From HLUCCA09 sp039822045 (GTDB lineage: Bacteria > Pseudomonadota > Alphaproteobacteria > Rhodobacterales > Rhodobacteraceae), in assembly GCA_039822045.1 (NCBI GenBank), contig JBCBMY010000002.1:1-64000 (forward strand): a stretch of DNA of 64,000 nt. Direction: 5' to 3'. Position numbers and translations under genes: made by a program. Below are positions 52,054 through 61,267 of this stretch, piece after piece (positions within the stretch are counted from its first letter, which is position 1; each line of letters begins with the position of its first letter). The notes beneath the pieces are model-generated. The model searched no databases and was not told the origin of the DNA. It saw nothing but the letters and a program-made list of their open reading frames with translations.

Positions 52054-52530
52054 ATGAAAGACCTGCCGTTTCTGGCCCCGCTCGACGCGGCAGCCCTTCG
52101 GGCGGCTGGCCTTCCCGCCGAGTGGACGTTCGGGATGCGCGACCAGGTGCGCTATTCCGAGATCGACGCGCTGAACCACGCCAACAACACCGCTTATCTG
52201 CGCTGGTTCGAGGCCATTCGCGTCCACTACATCCAGGCGCGCGGCATCACGACGTACGACCTTGGCGCGCCCCAGACCGTGGTGAAGCGTGTCACGGCAG
52301 ACTATCACGCGCCGATGTTCCTTGATGAGCCCTACATCGTGGCGGCGCGAACGCTCAGCTTCCGGCGCACCAGCTTTGTCATGCGCTATGCGGTGTTCGC
52401 CCCCGAGATCCGTGCCGAGGGCGAGGCGATAGTCGTGATGATGGAGCCCGATGGCCGCACCAAGCGCCCGCTTGACGATGCTGTGCGCGCGCGCCTCGCC
52501 GAGCTCGATGGGGCCGAGGACGCGGGCTGA
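52054..52530 (+). CDS. acyl-CoA thioesterase (YbgC/FadM-type hotdog)
   Basis: The 158-aa product is a 4-hydroxybenzoyl-CoA-thioesterase-type hotdog protein. The signature QVRYSEIDALNHANNTAYLRWFEAIRVHYIQ (about 29-59) has the catalytic Asp in the (E/D)-x-D-x-x-x-H-x-N block, followed by YHAPMFLDEPYIVAARTLSFRRTSF. It would hydrolyse acyl-CoA; chain preference unknown. The ATG at 52054 is preferred over an upstream frame with no support; GGGA precedes it. It stands alone, convergent with pgi. Confidence 0.85.
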   Translation: MKDLPFLAPLDAAALRAAGLPAEWTFGMRDQVRYSEIDALNHANNTAYLRWFEAIRVHYIQARGITTYDLGAPQTVVKRVTADYHAPMFLDEPYIVAARTLSFRRTSFVMRYAVFAPEIRAEGEAIVVMMEPDGRTKRPLDDAVRARLAELDGAEDAG

Positions 52531-52579
52531 TCGCATCCGGATCCGGGATGCACGGCACGCACGCGGAGGCGTCTGGCCG

Positions 52580-54205
52580 CTACCTGTGAAGGCGCAAGTG
52601 CTCGACGAGGAGCGCGGTCGAATCGTCGGCCGGCTTGCCCGCTGGCGCCACGTCTCCCGCAACGACGGGTTGCAGACCCTTGGCCAGTTCCTTGCCCAAC
52701 TCCACGCCCCATTGATCGTAGCTGTTGATCCCCAGGACCACGCCTTCGACGAACACGCGATGCTCGTAGAGCGCCACGATCTGACCCAGGACCTCGGGCG
52801 TTAGAAGAGGATACACAAGCGTGACCGAGGGCCGGTTGCCGGGAAAGACGCGCTGGGCGGCCTGCGCCTCGAGTTCGTCTCCGGCAAAGCCTTTGGCGGA
52901 CATCATTTTCCGGGCCTCGTCGAGGCTGCGGCCGCACATGAGCGCCTCGGACTGGGCGAGGCAGTTTGCGACCAGAAGCTGATGCTGGTGAACGAGGTCG
53001 CGCTCGTGCCCGCGCGCGCCGACCATGAACTCGCAAGGCACGATGTCGGTACCCTGATGGATAAGCTGATAGAAGGCGTGCTGGCCGTTGGTGCCCGGCT
53101 CGCCCCACACGATGGGGCCGGTGGCACGTCCTGTGTCCGTGCCCTCGCGGGTCACACGCTTGCCATTGCTCTCCATCTCAAGCTGCTGCAGGTAAGCCGG
53201 CAGCCGCGCCAGCCGCTGCTCGTAGGGCAGAACGGCGCGCGAGGGATAGCCGAGGACCTGCCGGTGCCAAACGCCGGTCAGCGCAAGCAGAATCGGCAGG
53301 TTCTCCTTCGGTTCGGCCGCCTGGAAATGTCGATCCATCGCCTGGGCGCCACGAAGGAACGCCAGAAACGCCTCAGGCCCAATGGCGATCATCAGCGACA
53401 GCCCGATCGGCCCCCACATCGAATAGCGCCCGCCCACCCAATCGGCGAACCCGAAGACACGGCTCTCTGGGATGCCAAAGCGCGCGGTCTCCTCCAGCGC
53501 CGACGAAAGCGCTGCGAACTGCTCTGCCGGCTCATCGACCGTCTCGCCCATCCAGGCCCGAGCCGTCGCAGCGTTGGTCATGGTCTCGATGGTTGTAAAG
53601 GTCTTGGAGGCCACGATCACGAGCGTTGTGGTTGGGTCGAGGCCGCGCAAGATGTCGGTCACGTGGGCGCCGTCGACATTCGACACGAAATGGCAGCGTG
53701 GACCGTCGCAGTAGGGCGCGAGCGCGAGCACCGCCATGGCCGGGCCCAGATCCGACCCGCCGATGCCGATATTGACGACATCGGTGATCTTTCCGCCCGC
53801 ACCCTCGAAGCTGCCCTCGCGCACATCCTCGGCGAAATCCTGCATGCGACGGAGCGTGGCGAGCACCTCGGGCATGACATCGGCGCCATCAACCATCACC
53901 GGCCCGCCATCGAGATTGCGCAATGCGGTATGCAGAACGGCGCGCCCCTCGGTGGTGTTGATCTTCTCGCCCGCGAACATCGCGTCGCGGCGTGCCGCCA
54001 CGCCGGCGAGTTCGGCGAGCTCAAAGAGAAGCCAGCGCGCCTCGGTGTCGATATTCGTCTTGGAATAGTCGAACAGCATGTCGCCGAAGCGGGCCGAGAA
54101 CTCCGCCGCGCGCAGGGGCGTCGCAAAGAGTGCCTCGATCCGCCGGGTCTTCACCCCGGCCGCGTGCGCATCGAGCCTTGCCCAGATCTCGTCTATGGTG
54201 GTCAT
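52580..54205 (-). CDS. pgi: glucose-6-phosphate isomerase
   Basis: This enzyme interconverts glucose 6-phosphate and fructose 6-phosphate. The 541-aa product has VVNIGIGGSDLGPAMAVLAL (about 145-164), VASKTFTTIETMTNA, VGGRYSMWGPIGLSLMIAIG (PGI signature 1), the catalytic Glu region VWGEPGTNGQHAFYQLIHQGTD and GINSYDQWGVELGKELAK (signature 2). It is the last of zwf-pgl-pgi on the minus strand. Confidence 0.97.
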   Translation of the reverse strand: MTTIDEIWARLDAHAAGVKTRRIEALFATPLRAAEFSARFGDMLFDYSKTNIDTEARWLLFELAELAGVAARRDAMFAGEKINTTEGRAVLHTALRNLDGGPVMVDGADVMPEVLATLRRMQDFAEDVREGSFEGAGGKITDVVNIGIGGSDLGPAMAVLALAPYCDGPRCHFVSNVDGAHVTDILRGLDPTTTLVIVASKTFTTIETMTNAATARAWMGETVDEPAEQFAALSSALEETARFGIPESRVFGFADWVGGRYSMWGPIGLSLMIAIGPEAFLAFLRGAQAMDRHFQAAEPKENLPILLALTGVWHRQVLGYPSRAVLPYEQRLARLPAYLQQLEMESNGKRVTREGTDTGRATGPIVWGEPGTNGQHAFYQLIHQGTDIVPCEFMVGARGHERDLVHQHQLLVANCLAQSEALMCGRSLDEARKMMSAKGFAGDELEAQAAQRVFPGNRPSVTLVYPLLTPEVLGQIVALYEHRVFVEGVVLGINSYDQWGVELGKELAKGLQPVVAGDVAPAGKPADDSTALLVEHLRLHR

Positions 54206-54233
54206 CGCTATCCCCTGAAAGCCCGGTGGCCGC

Positions 54234-54905
54234 TCACTCGGCCCAATGTACCTTCGCGCCCCTCAACACGGCCTGAACGGGCGCCTCGTCTGGTTGGGCC
54301 TGGGCGGCCCGTTCCAGTGCGGCCCGTTTGTCGGCGCCGGTGATCAGGATGTGCTTGGCAAGGGCGCCGTTCAGGACCTGTGCCGTCAGTGTCAGCCGCA
54401 CCTCAGGCTGGCCCTCGGGGCGCACCACCGCGACCGCGGGCGCCTGCGCGGCAAGGGCCTCGGCCACGCCCGGCGCGCCGGGAAAGAGCGAGGCTGTATG
54501 CATATCGGCGCCCATTCCCAGAAGCAGGACATCGACGGGAAGATGGGTTGCGATCTCGTCGGACAGGCGCTCAGCAGCCCCATCGGGCGTTTCGCCCTCG
54601 ACATAAAAGGGAATGAAGGAGGCCGCGGCGCTGGCGCCGGCCAGAAGACGGTCGCGAATCAGGCGGGCGTTCGAGCGCTCGTGGTCGCCCGGCACCCACC
54701 GCTCGTCGGTTGGCATGACATAGACACGGTCCCAATCCAGGTGAACGCCTGAAAGCGTGTCGAACACCGGGCCGGGCGTGGTGCCGCCGGGCACGGCAAA
54801 GGTCACGCGCTCATGGGTGAGGAGCGCCGATTTGAGATCGCCGGCGAGCGTGTCAGCCACATCCATCATCATCATTTCGGCGTCGGGATATTCGATGAAT
54901 TCCAT
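54234..54905 (-). CDS. pgl: 6-phosphogluconolactonase
   Basis: Pgl hydrolyses 6-phosphogluconolactone to 6-phosphogluconate. The 223-aa product of the DevB/Pgl family shows TFAVPGGTTPGPVFDTLSG (about 35-53), YVMPTDERWVPGDHERSNARLIRDRLL and the catalytic GMGADMHTASLFPGAPG. It lies 9 bp after zwf and 28 bp before pgi in a tight operon. Confidence 0.95.
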   Translation of the reverse strand: MEFIEYPDAEMMMMDVADTLAGDLKSALLTHERVTFAVPGGTTPGPVFDTLSGVHLDWDRVYVMPTDERWVPGDHERSNARLIRDRLLAGASAAASFIPFYVEGETPDGAAERLSDEIATHLPVDVLLLGMGADMHTASLFPGAPGVAEALAAQAPAVAVVRPEGQPEVRLTLTAQVLNGALAKHILITGADKRAALERAAQAQPDEAPVQAVLRGAKVHWAE

Positions 54906-54914
54906 GGAGAGCCC

Positions 54915-56369
54915 TCACGCCTTGATTTCACGCCAGCGCCGCCCGTCGCGATGCATCAGGATCTGGGCATCCTCGGGACCGGCGCTGCCCTGTTCATACG
55001 GCTTCGGCACGTCCGCGCGCGAGACCCAATCGGCGATGACGGGATCGGTCCAGGCCCACGCGGCCTCGACCTCGTCGCCGCGCATGAAGAGGGTTTGGTT
55101 GCCCCGGATCACGTCCATGATCAGCCGTTCATAGGCGTCGGGGATCGTGTCGGCCTCGTCTCCTAGCGCCTCGGCAAACGACATATCGAGCGGTACGTCG
55201 ATCAGGCGCATGCCCCCGGGCCCCGGCTCCTTGATCGTCACGCCAAGCTGGATTCCCTCATTGGGCTGCAGACGGATCGACAGGATGTTGCGGTGGATGC
55301 CCTTTTCGGCGCCGAAGATCGAATGCGGCGCGTCCTTGAACACGATCGCGATTTCCGAGGCGCGCGCCCGCAGGCGTTTTCCGGTGCGCAGGTAGAACGG
55401 GGTTCCGGCCCACCGCCAGTTCGAGATCTGGAGCTTCATGGCGATAAAGCTTTCGGTGCGCGACCGGGCGTCTCCGGCATCGTCTCGATAGCCGGGCCCA
55501 CCATCGACTCCCTCATACTGCCCCCGTACGAGGTGATGGTGATCGACGGCTTCGAGCGCGCGGATGACCTTGAGCTTTTCGTCCCGCACAGCGTCGGGAT
55601 CAAAGCGCGAGGGCGGCTCCATCGCGATCAGGCACAGAAGCTGCATCAGATGGTTCTGGACCATGTCGCGCATGGCGCCGGCGCGGTCGTAATACTCGCC
55701 GCGTCCGCCCACACCCACCGTCTCGGCCACGGTGATCTGGATATGGTCGACATACTGGCTGTTCCAGAGCGGCTCGAACAGGACGTTGCCGAACCGGATC
55801 GCCATCAGGTTCTGCACCGTTTCTTTGCCGAGGTAGTGGTCGATCCGGTAGATCTGGGTCTCGTCGAAATGCTGCGCGAGGCTCGTGTTGAGGGCGCGGG
55901 CACTGTCGAGGTCGTGGCCGAAGGGCTTTTCGACGACGATCCGGCTTTCGCCCGTGGCCACCTGATGCGCGCGCAAGCGCTCTGCGATCGGCTCGAAGAG
56001 GCTCGGCGCGACGGACAGGTAAAAGGCGTGGACGGCATCGGGGCGCATTCGCTTGGCCAGCTTCGCCCAGCCATCGGTGCCTTTCGCGTCGATCTGCTCA
56101 TAGCCAAGGCAATCGACGAAGCGTGCCACACAGTCGCGGTCTTTGCTGGCTTCGGGCAGAAACTCCCGCAGCGCCTTGCGCACGAACGTGCGATAGCCGT
56201 CATCGTTCATGTCGGTGCGCGCGGCCCCGACGATGCGGGCTTCGGACGTCATTTGACCATCGGCGAAGCGGCGGAACAGGCCTGGCAGGATCTTGCGGCG
56301 GGCCAGATCGCCGGTGCCTCCGAAGATCACAAGATCGAAGGGATCGACGGGAATGATGCGCGCGACCAT
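54915..56369 (-). CDS. zwf: glucose-6-phosphate 1-dehydrogenase
   Basis: Zwf oxidises glucose 6-phosphate with NADP+, the entry to the Entner-Doudoroff and pentose-phosphate routes. The 484-aa product has DLVIFGGTGDLARRKILPGLF (dinucleotide loop, about 11-31), RIVVEKPFGHD, the active-site RIDHYLGKETVQNLM with the catalytic His and Lys, and the downstream VDHIQITVAE. First gene of the operon with pgl and pgi; edd and eda are not in the window. Confidence 0.97.
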   Translation of the reverse strand: MVARIIPVDPFDLVIFGGTGDLARRKILPGLFRRFADGQMTSEARIVGAARTDMNDDGYRTFVRKALREFLPEASKDRDCVARFVDCLGYEQIDAKGTDGWAKLAKRMRPDAVHAFYLSVAPSLFEPIAERLRAHQVATGESRIVVEKPFGHDLDSARALNTSLAQHFDETQIYRIDHYLGKETVQNLMAIRFGNVLFEPLWNSQYVDHIQITVAETVGVGGRGEYYDRAGAMRDMVQNHLMQLLCLIAMEPPSRFDPDAVRDEKLKVIRALEAVDHHHLVRGQYEGVDGGPGYRDDAGDARSRTESFIAMKLQISNWRWAGTPFYLRTGKRLRARASEIAIVFKDAPHSIFGAEKGIHRNILSIRLQPNEGIQLGVTIKEPGPGGMRLIDVPLDMSFAEALGDEADTIPDAYERLIMDVIRGNQTLFMRGDEVEAAWAWTDPVIADWVSRADVPKPYEQGSAGPEDAQILMHRDGRRWREIKA

Positions 56370-56525
56370 CGGGCGCCCTTTCGCTTCGGCTGCGTCACCG
56401 GGTTGTTAGCGCAACCAGCCGCCCTGATAAAGCCTTCACATCGGTGTCAGACCGCCGGGCCGGCCTTCCCTGTCTTCCCATGAACGGCTAGCCGTACCCA
56501 CAATGCAAGACCCAAGGACGACGAC

Positions 56526-57479
56526 ATGAAAGACGGGCTGCCGCCCTCCGGCACAATTGGCAAGTTTCAGCACCCGGACTGGACGGCACAGGGCGAACGG
56601 CGCGCTACGGTCGCCCTCGGCACGTTGCAGACACTGTGGTTCAACACCGGCACGCTTTGCAACATTGCATGCCTGAACTGCTACATCGAGAGCTCCCCCA
56701 CCAACGACCGGTTGGAGTATATCACACCGGCCGAGGTCCGGCGCTATCTCGACGAGCTCGACGGGCCGGCCTGGAGCGCTCGGGAGATCGGATTTACAGG
56801 CGGCGAGCCGTTCCTGAACCCGGGCTTCCTGGAGATGCTGGGGGACTGTCTGGCGCGCGGCTATGCGGTGCTGGTGCTCACCAATGCGATGAAGCCAATG
56901 ATGCGCCCTCGCGTCCAGGCCGGACTGAAGGCGTTGCATGCGGAGTATGGCGACCAACTTACCCTGCGGGTTTCGCTCGATCACTTCGCCGCCGCGCGGC
57001 ACGACGACGAGAGGGGGGCCGGCAGCTTTGCGGCGAGCCTTGCGGGTATGGACTGGATCCGAGATGCGGGGCTTCGCATGAGCGTTGCCGGCCGCACGAT
57101 GTGGGATGAACCCGAGGCCGATATCCGGGCCGGGTTTGCCAAGCTCTTCCAAGACCGCGGATACGACGTTGACGCGAGCGACCCCGCCCAGTGCGTCCTC
57201 TTTCCCGAGATGGATGCGCAGGCCGACGTGCCTGAGATCACCACGGCCTGCTGGGGCATCCTCGGCAAGCGACCCGAGAGCGTGATGTGCGCCACGTCAC
57301 GGATGGTCGTGAAGCGCAAGGGGGCGGCGCGGCCGTCGGTCTTGGCCTGCACGCTACTGCCCTACGAGGCGGAGTTCGAGCTGGGCGAGACTCTGGCCGA
57401 AGCGGCCCGGCCCGTCGCCCTGAACCACCCGCATTGCGCGAAGTTCTGCGTTCTTGGCGGGGCAAGCTGTTCGGCGTAA
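56526..57479 (+). CDS. radical SAM protein with extra C-terminal cysteines
   Basis: The 317-aa product binds a 4Fe-4S cluster through C45, C49 and C52 (TLCNIACLNCYIESSP) and SAM through IGFTGGEPFLNPGF near residue 98. The barrel is followed by a C-terminal part with several Cys (CVLF, ACWGIL, VMCATS, LACTLLP, HPHCAKFCVLGGASCSA), which could hold a second cluster as in SPASM proteins. No peptide substrate or partner is recognised nearby; it is divergent from zwf. The reaction is unknown. Confidence 0.82.
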   Translation: MKDGLPPSGTIGKFQHPDWTAQGERRATVALGTLQTLWFNTGTLCNIACLNCYIESSPTNDRLEYITPAEVRRYLDELDGPAWSAREIGFTGGEPFLNPGFLEMLGDCLARGYAVLVLTNAMKPMMRPRVQAGLKALHAEYGDQLTLRVSLDHFAAARHDDERGAGSFAASLAGMDWIRDAGLRMSVAGRTMWDEPEADIRAGFAKLFQDRGYDVDASDPAQCVLFPEMDAQADVPEITTACWGILGKRPESVMCATSRMVVKRKGAARPSVLACTLLPYEAEFELGETLAEAARPVALNHPHCAKFCVLGGASCSA

Positions 57480-57547
57480 CGCGGTCCCACTGCACAAGCT
57501 TTCGGGCCGTGCTGGTTGGGAGCCCTGCACAGGTCTGAAAAGAAGAC

Positions 57548-57572
57548 ACCGCGCTCCGATGGAGCGCGGTGC
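57548..57572 (-). terminator. intrinsic terminator of bioY
   Basis: A perfect 11-bp stem, CACCGCGCTCC (57548-57558) with GGAGCGCGGTG (57562-57572) and a 3-nt loop, lies 22 bp after the bioY stop. On the minus strand TCTTCTTTTC follows, a good U-rich tail. It could also act on the convergent radical SAM transcript. Confidence 0.75.
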
Positions 57573-57594
57573 TATTGGTGAATTGTCCCTGCGG

Positions 57595-58233
57595 TCAGGT
57601 GCGGGCGCGGCCCACGGCACGCCAGGCCAGCGGCAGAAGCAGCGCTGCGAGCGCGAGCTTCATCGCGTCGCCGATCAGATAGGGCGTGAGGCCCCAGACC
57701 AGCGTTTGATCCCAAACCGTGGCATAGGTCTCTGGGCGGAACATGCCTGTGGCGATCAGATGGTTCAGCCACGCGAGGCCCGGCACATACAGGATGACGT
57801 TGCCGATGAGCATGGCGAGTGCCATCCACAGGATCGACCGGTCCCAGCCGCGGCGGGCGAGCCAGCCCATGGCGGCGACGGCAAGCACGTAGCCCAGAAG
57901 GTAACCGCCGGTCGTGCCCATCATATAGCTCAGGCCATTCGACTCGGCGGTGGAGCTGGCGAAGACGTCGAAGCCAAGCGCACCAATTCCCATGTAGCCG
58001 AGGATGGTTACGAGGCCCAAACGCGGGCCATAAGCCGCTCCGATGGTCAGAACGGCGAGCGTGCCGAGGTTCACCGGAACGGGCGAAGGCGGCACCATCA
58101 CCTTTATTTGCGCCGCAACCGTCAGCGCCGCGATGCCGAGCGCAACAAGGATCGCCTGCTTGATCCTGAGGGCCGTGCCCTCCGTTGGACCCAACGCTTC
58201 CGCCAGCGTGCGGTTCATCAATGCGGCTGCCAT
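57595..58233 (-). CDS. bioY: BioY biotin transporter S component
   Basis: BioY binds biotin in the membrane and works alone or with an ECF module. The 212-aa product has about six hydrophobic segments: LVALGIAALTVAAQIKV, NLGTLAVLTIGAAYGPRLGLVTILGYMGIGALG, GTTGGYLLGYVLAVAAMGWLA, ILWMALAMLIGNVILYVPGLAWL and a C-terminal pair. The G-G-Y-L-(L/I)-G-Y motif is diagnostic of the family. No bioM/bioN genes are adjacent. The ATG at 58233 is the likely start. Confidence 0.9.
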   Translation of the reverse strand: MAAALMNRTLAEALGPTEGTALRIKQAILVALGIAALTVAAQIKVMVPPSPVPVNLGTLAVLTIGAAYGPRLGLVTILGYMGIGALGFDVFASSTAESNGLSYMMGTTGGYLLGYVLAVAAMGWLARRGWDRSILWMALAMLIGNVILYVPGLAWLNHLIATGMFRPETYATVWDQTLVWGLTPYLIGDAMKLALAALLLPLAWRAVGRART

Positions 58234-58350
58234 TGCCCGTCTCCCGTGTGAGTTCGTCCCGCAAGGTGTGCCGCAAAGGCCTGCCCCGCGCAAGCGCACC
58301 CTTCGGCTGGCTGGACCTCGATTGGCGAACGCCCCTCGCCGCATCCCCGG

Positions 58351-58827
58351 TCAGAAGCGCGTGTAGGTGCTCTCCATACGATAATCCTTGCGCGGCCCGC
58401 CGACATCCCAAACGGCGCGCCAGAGGTCCGGCAGGTCGAAGTTGTAGCTCACGCGATAGGTGTCGGGCTCGCAGAGATGAACCGCCGTTGGCACAGCCTT
58501 TGCCGGGTCGAACTCATGAAACGGACGCCCATCCGGGAAGGTCACGTGGATTCGGTCTGCCACGATGCGCCAGGCGTACGCCCGGTGACCGGCCAGCGTC
58601 GAGCCATCCGGGAGGACGAGATGCCCAATCTCGACATAGTCCAGACCGCCCTCCCCCGGCGTGAAGGTCGCTTCGCCGTCAAAGCGCGACGGGCCGTCCC
58701 CCAGCCGATCATCAATGGCCCTGCATAGCTGCCACACACCTGCAAGCCCTGCGATCAACCCATCAGGCGTCAAACCGGTCCCTGCCCTCCTATCGGCCAT
58801 CCGATGCTCTGCCATCTGGGCTGCCAT
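58351..58827 (-). CDS. DUF6314 family protein
   Basis: The 158-aa product is a compact, lipocalin-like beta protein. LAGVWQL is followed by FDGEATFTPGEGGLDYVEIGHLV, YAWRIVADRIHVTFPDGRPFHEF, the VHLCEPDTYRVSYNFDLPDLWRAVWDVGGPRKDYRMESTYTR block and a final Phe. This matches the wording of the DUF6314 family, whose role is not known. The start is uncertain: ATG codons at 58827, 58815 and 58800 and a GTG at 58845 are in frame; 58827 has GGAG close by. It is upstream of bioY on the same strand, 117 bp apart. Confidence 0.75.
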   Translation of the reverse strand: MAAQMAEHRMADRRAGTGLTPDGLIAGLAGVWQLCRAIDDRLGDGPSRFDGEATFTPGEGGLDYVEIGHLVLPDGSTLAGHRAYAWRIVADRIHVTFPDGRPFHEFDPAKAVPTAVHLCEPDTYRVSYNFDLPDLWRAVWDVGGPRKDYRMESTYTRF

Positions 58828-58885
58828 TGCTCCATCCGTTCGCACGGTCTAATCACCGCCCTGTTCAGGATGGAAGGCCCGCCGC

Positions 58886-60205
58886 ATGATCCCTCGCTAT
58901 TCCCGACCCGATATGGTGGCCATCTGGGCCCCTGAGACGAAGTTCAGGATCTGGTTCGAGATCGAGGCCCATGCCTGTGACGCACAGGCCGAGTTGGGCG
59001 TGATCCCAAGGGCCAACGCCGAAGCGGTGTGGAAAGCCAAGGACGCGGAGTTCGACATCGCGCGGATCGACGAGATCGAACGGGAAACCAAGCACGACGT
59101 CATCGCCTTCCTGACCCATCTGGCCGAGATCGTGGGCGCCGAGGAGGCCCGCTTCGTCCACCAGGGCATGACCTCGTCCGACGTGCTGGACACAACCTTC
59201 AATGTCCAACTCACCCGCGCCGCCGACCTTCTGATCACGGGCGTGCGCCGGTGCATGGACGCGCTCCGGGCCCGGGCGCACGAACACAAGCTCACGCCCC
59301 GGATCGGCCGGTCGCACGCCATCCATGCCGAGCCGACGACGCTCGGTCTGACCTTCGCGCGCTTCTATGCCGAGATGGACCGCAACCTGTCGCGTTTGCG
59401 CGATGCCCGGGCCGAGGTGGCCACAGGAGCCCTTTCGGGAGCGGTGGGGACATTCGCAAACATCGATCCAGCCGTGGAGGACCATGTGTGCGCGGCGATG
59501 GGTCTCGTTCCCGAGCCGGTTTCAACGCAGGTCATCCCGCGGGACCGGCACGCGATGTTCTTTGCCACGCTCGGCGTCATCGCCTCGTCCCTTGAAAACA
59601 TCGCGGTCGAGATCCGCCACATGCAGCGCACCGAGCTGCGCGAGGCGGAGGAGTTTTTTTCGAAGGGCCAGAAGGGCTCGTCGGCGATGCCGCACAAGCG
59701 CAACCCGGTCCTGACCGAGAATATCACGGGTCTTGCGCGCCTGGTGCGCAGCGCGGTGACGCCGGCTCTCGAGAACGTGGCCCTCTGGCACGAGCGCGAC
59801 ATTTCCCATTCCTCGGTGGAGCGTGTGATCGGCCCGGATGCCACCGTCACGCTCGACTTTGCGCTGCACCGCATGGCGGGCGTGATCGAGAACCTTCTGG
59901 TCTACCCGAAGGCGATGATGGCCAACCTCGACGCCACTCGCGGCCTGATCCACTCGCAGCGCGTGCTCCTGGCGCTGACACAGAAGGGGCTGAGCCGCGA
60001 GGCCGCCTATGCCGCCGTGCAGCGCAATGCGATGCGCGTGTGGGAGGACGGGGCCGATTTCCGGGCCGAACTCGGCGCCGACAAAGAGGTCGCCGGTGCC
60101 CTGACACCGGCGGACCTCGATCAGCTCTTTGATCTCGGCTACCACCTGAAGCATGTGGACACGATCTTCGCTCGGGTCTTTGCCGACACCGACCTGCCTG
60201 CGTGA
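58886..60205 (+). CDS. purB: adenylosuccinate lyase
   Basis: PurB cleaves adenylosuccinate and SAICAR in purine synthesis. The 439-aa product has MIPRYSRPDMVAIWAPE at the start, HDVIAFLTHLAE, FVHQGMTSSDVLDTT (catalytic His region), GRSHAIHAEPTTLGL and the fumarase-superfamily signature GSSAMPHKRNPVLTENI with the active-site Ser on the flexible loop. Length and order are standard. It is divergent from the DUF6314 gene and followed by a small exported protein gene. Confidence 0.97.
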   Translation: MIPRYSRPDMVAIWAPETKFRIWFEIEAHACDAQAELGVIPRANAEAVWKAKDAEFDIARIDEIERETKHDVIAFLTHLAEIVGAEEARFVHQGMTSSDVLDTTFNVQLTRAADLLITGVRRCMDALRARAHEHKLTPRIGRSHAIHAEPTTLGLTFARFYAEMDRNLSRLRDARAEVATGALSGAVGTFANIDPAVEDHVCAAMGLVPEPVSTQVIPRDRHAMFFATLGVIASSLENIAVEIRHMQRTELREAEEFFSKGQKGSSAMPHKRNPVLTENITGLARLVRSAVTPALENVALWHERDISHSSVERVIGPDATVTLDFALHRMAGVIENLLVYPKAMMANLDATRGLIHSQRVLLALTQKGLSREAAYAAVQRNAMRVWEDGADFRAELGADKEVAGALTPADLDQLFDLGYHLKHVDTIFARVFADTDLPA

Positions 60206-60324
60206 TGGGCGACTGCGCCGCCGATCCGGGCACTGGGACCGGCCACAAGTCGCTCACGAGATAAGGACTTGGCTGACGCTGCGTCCGTGCTAACGTTCTT
60301 CACATTGCAACAGAGGAGACGAAG

Positions 60325-60498
60325 ATGAGACTGAAAGCGACGATTGCCGCCATAGCACTTGCCGGCCTTCCCACCTTCGCCGCCGCTGCCGGCTGCAACT
60401 GGGGCGAAGCGCACACACCGACCACAGCGATGTCCTGCGCCGCAGGCACCGTTTACGACGCGGCCTCTGGCACCTGCGTGCCAAGCACGACGTCCTAA
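60325..60498 (+). CDS. small exported protein after purB (57 aa)
   Basis: The 57-aa product has a signal peptide (MRLKATIAAIALAGLPTFAAAA, about 1-22) and a mature peptide of 35 residues with three cysteines (GCNWGE, MSCAAGTVYDAASGTCVP). The C-x-x-G-x-x-(Y/W)-D-x-x-x-x-x-C pattern occurs in small Rhodobacteraceae exported proteins next to purB, as I recall it. It follows AGAGGAGACGAAG. A terminator follows 44 bp after the stop. The function is unknown. Confidence 0.75.
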   Translation: MRLKATIAAIALAGLPTFAAAAGCNWGEAHTPTTAMSCAAGTVYDAASGTCVPSTTS

Positions 60499-60541
60499 CG
60501 GGGCGTGCCCGGCTGCGCCTGGGCAAACCAGACGGTTTCGG

Positions 60542-60567
60542 GCCCCGCTGATCCGTTTCAGCGGGGC
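60542..60567 (+). terminator. terminator after the purB-linked small gene
   Basis: GCCCCGCTGA (60542-60551) pairs perfectly with TCAGCGGGGC (60558-60567) around a 6-nt loop; TTGTCACTT follows. A strong stem with a moderate U-tract. Confidence 0.7.
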
Positions 60568-60599
60568 TTGTCACTTCAAGAACACGCGGTAGCACTCTG

Positions 60600-61190
60600 G
60601 TGTATAACCATTTTTTCCCATCTCTCGTTCTTTTGGGCCTAACGCTGAACACGGCGTGGGCTGCGGGGTTTTCGGATCCTGAGCCTGTGGCGCCGCCGCC
60701 CGCGGTCGATGCTTGTCCCCAAGGAACGATCCCCAGTGCGCCGGAAACCGAGGGCGCCACCGCGACCGACGACGCCACTCCGGAAGGCGACACGCCTGAC
60801 TGCGTCGCACCGGATGCTGCGGCGCTCGACGACGATGCGCTGTTTCGCACTGTGATCGCGCTGTCGGAGAAGGCCCGCTACGCCGAGGCGCTGGCCGTTC
60901 TCGACACGATGGGCGAGGCGCAGACCGACCGCGTCCTGACACAACGCGGCTTCCTGTTGCGAAAGACCGGCCGCACGGACGAGGCGCTTTTGGCCTATGA
61001 CGCCGCCCTCGCGCGGAACCCCGACAACTTCTTGGCGCGCTCCTATCTGGGCCTTGGCCTGTTGGAGATGGGCGATGTGGCCGCCGCGCGTGCCCAATTG
61101 ACCGAGATCCGACGTCGCGGCGGGCGGCAGACCCGCGCCGAGTTTGCGCTGCGTTTCGCCCTGCGCGCCGGACGCCCGGTAGCCTACTGA
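60600..61190 (+). CDS. exported TPR-repeat protein
   Basis: The 196-aa product has a signal peptide (hydrophobic about 5-20, cut near AWA-AGF). A Pro/Asp-rich linker with two Cys (about 25-75) follows, then two to three TPR helices (about 80-185: YAEALAVLDTMGEAQ, GRTDEALLAYDAALARNPDNFLARSYLGLGLLEMGDVAAA). It would act as a periplasmic protein-protein adaptor. The GTG start at 60600 has a poor ribosome site and is the only one that keeps the signal peptide, so the start is uncertain. Confidence 0.75.
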   Translation: MYNHFFPSLVLLGLTLNTAWAAGFSDPEPVAPPPAVDACPQGTIPSAPETEGATATDDATPEGDTPDCVAPDAAALDDDALFRTVIALSEKARYAEALAVLDTMGEAQTDRVLTQRGFLLRKTGRTDEALLAYDAALARNPDNFLARSYLGLGLLEMGDVAAARAQLTEIRRRGGRQTRAEFALRFALRAGRPVAY

Positions 61191-61267
61191 CGGCGCCGCC
61201 AGGCTTCCTTCAGATGCGCAGTCTCATGCATGAGCCAACCCTTTGTTAAGGGTGAGGCTTTAGGACC

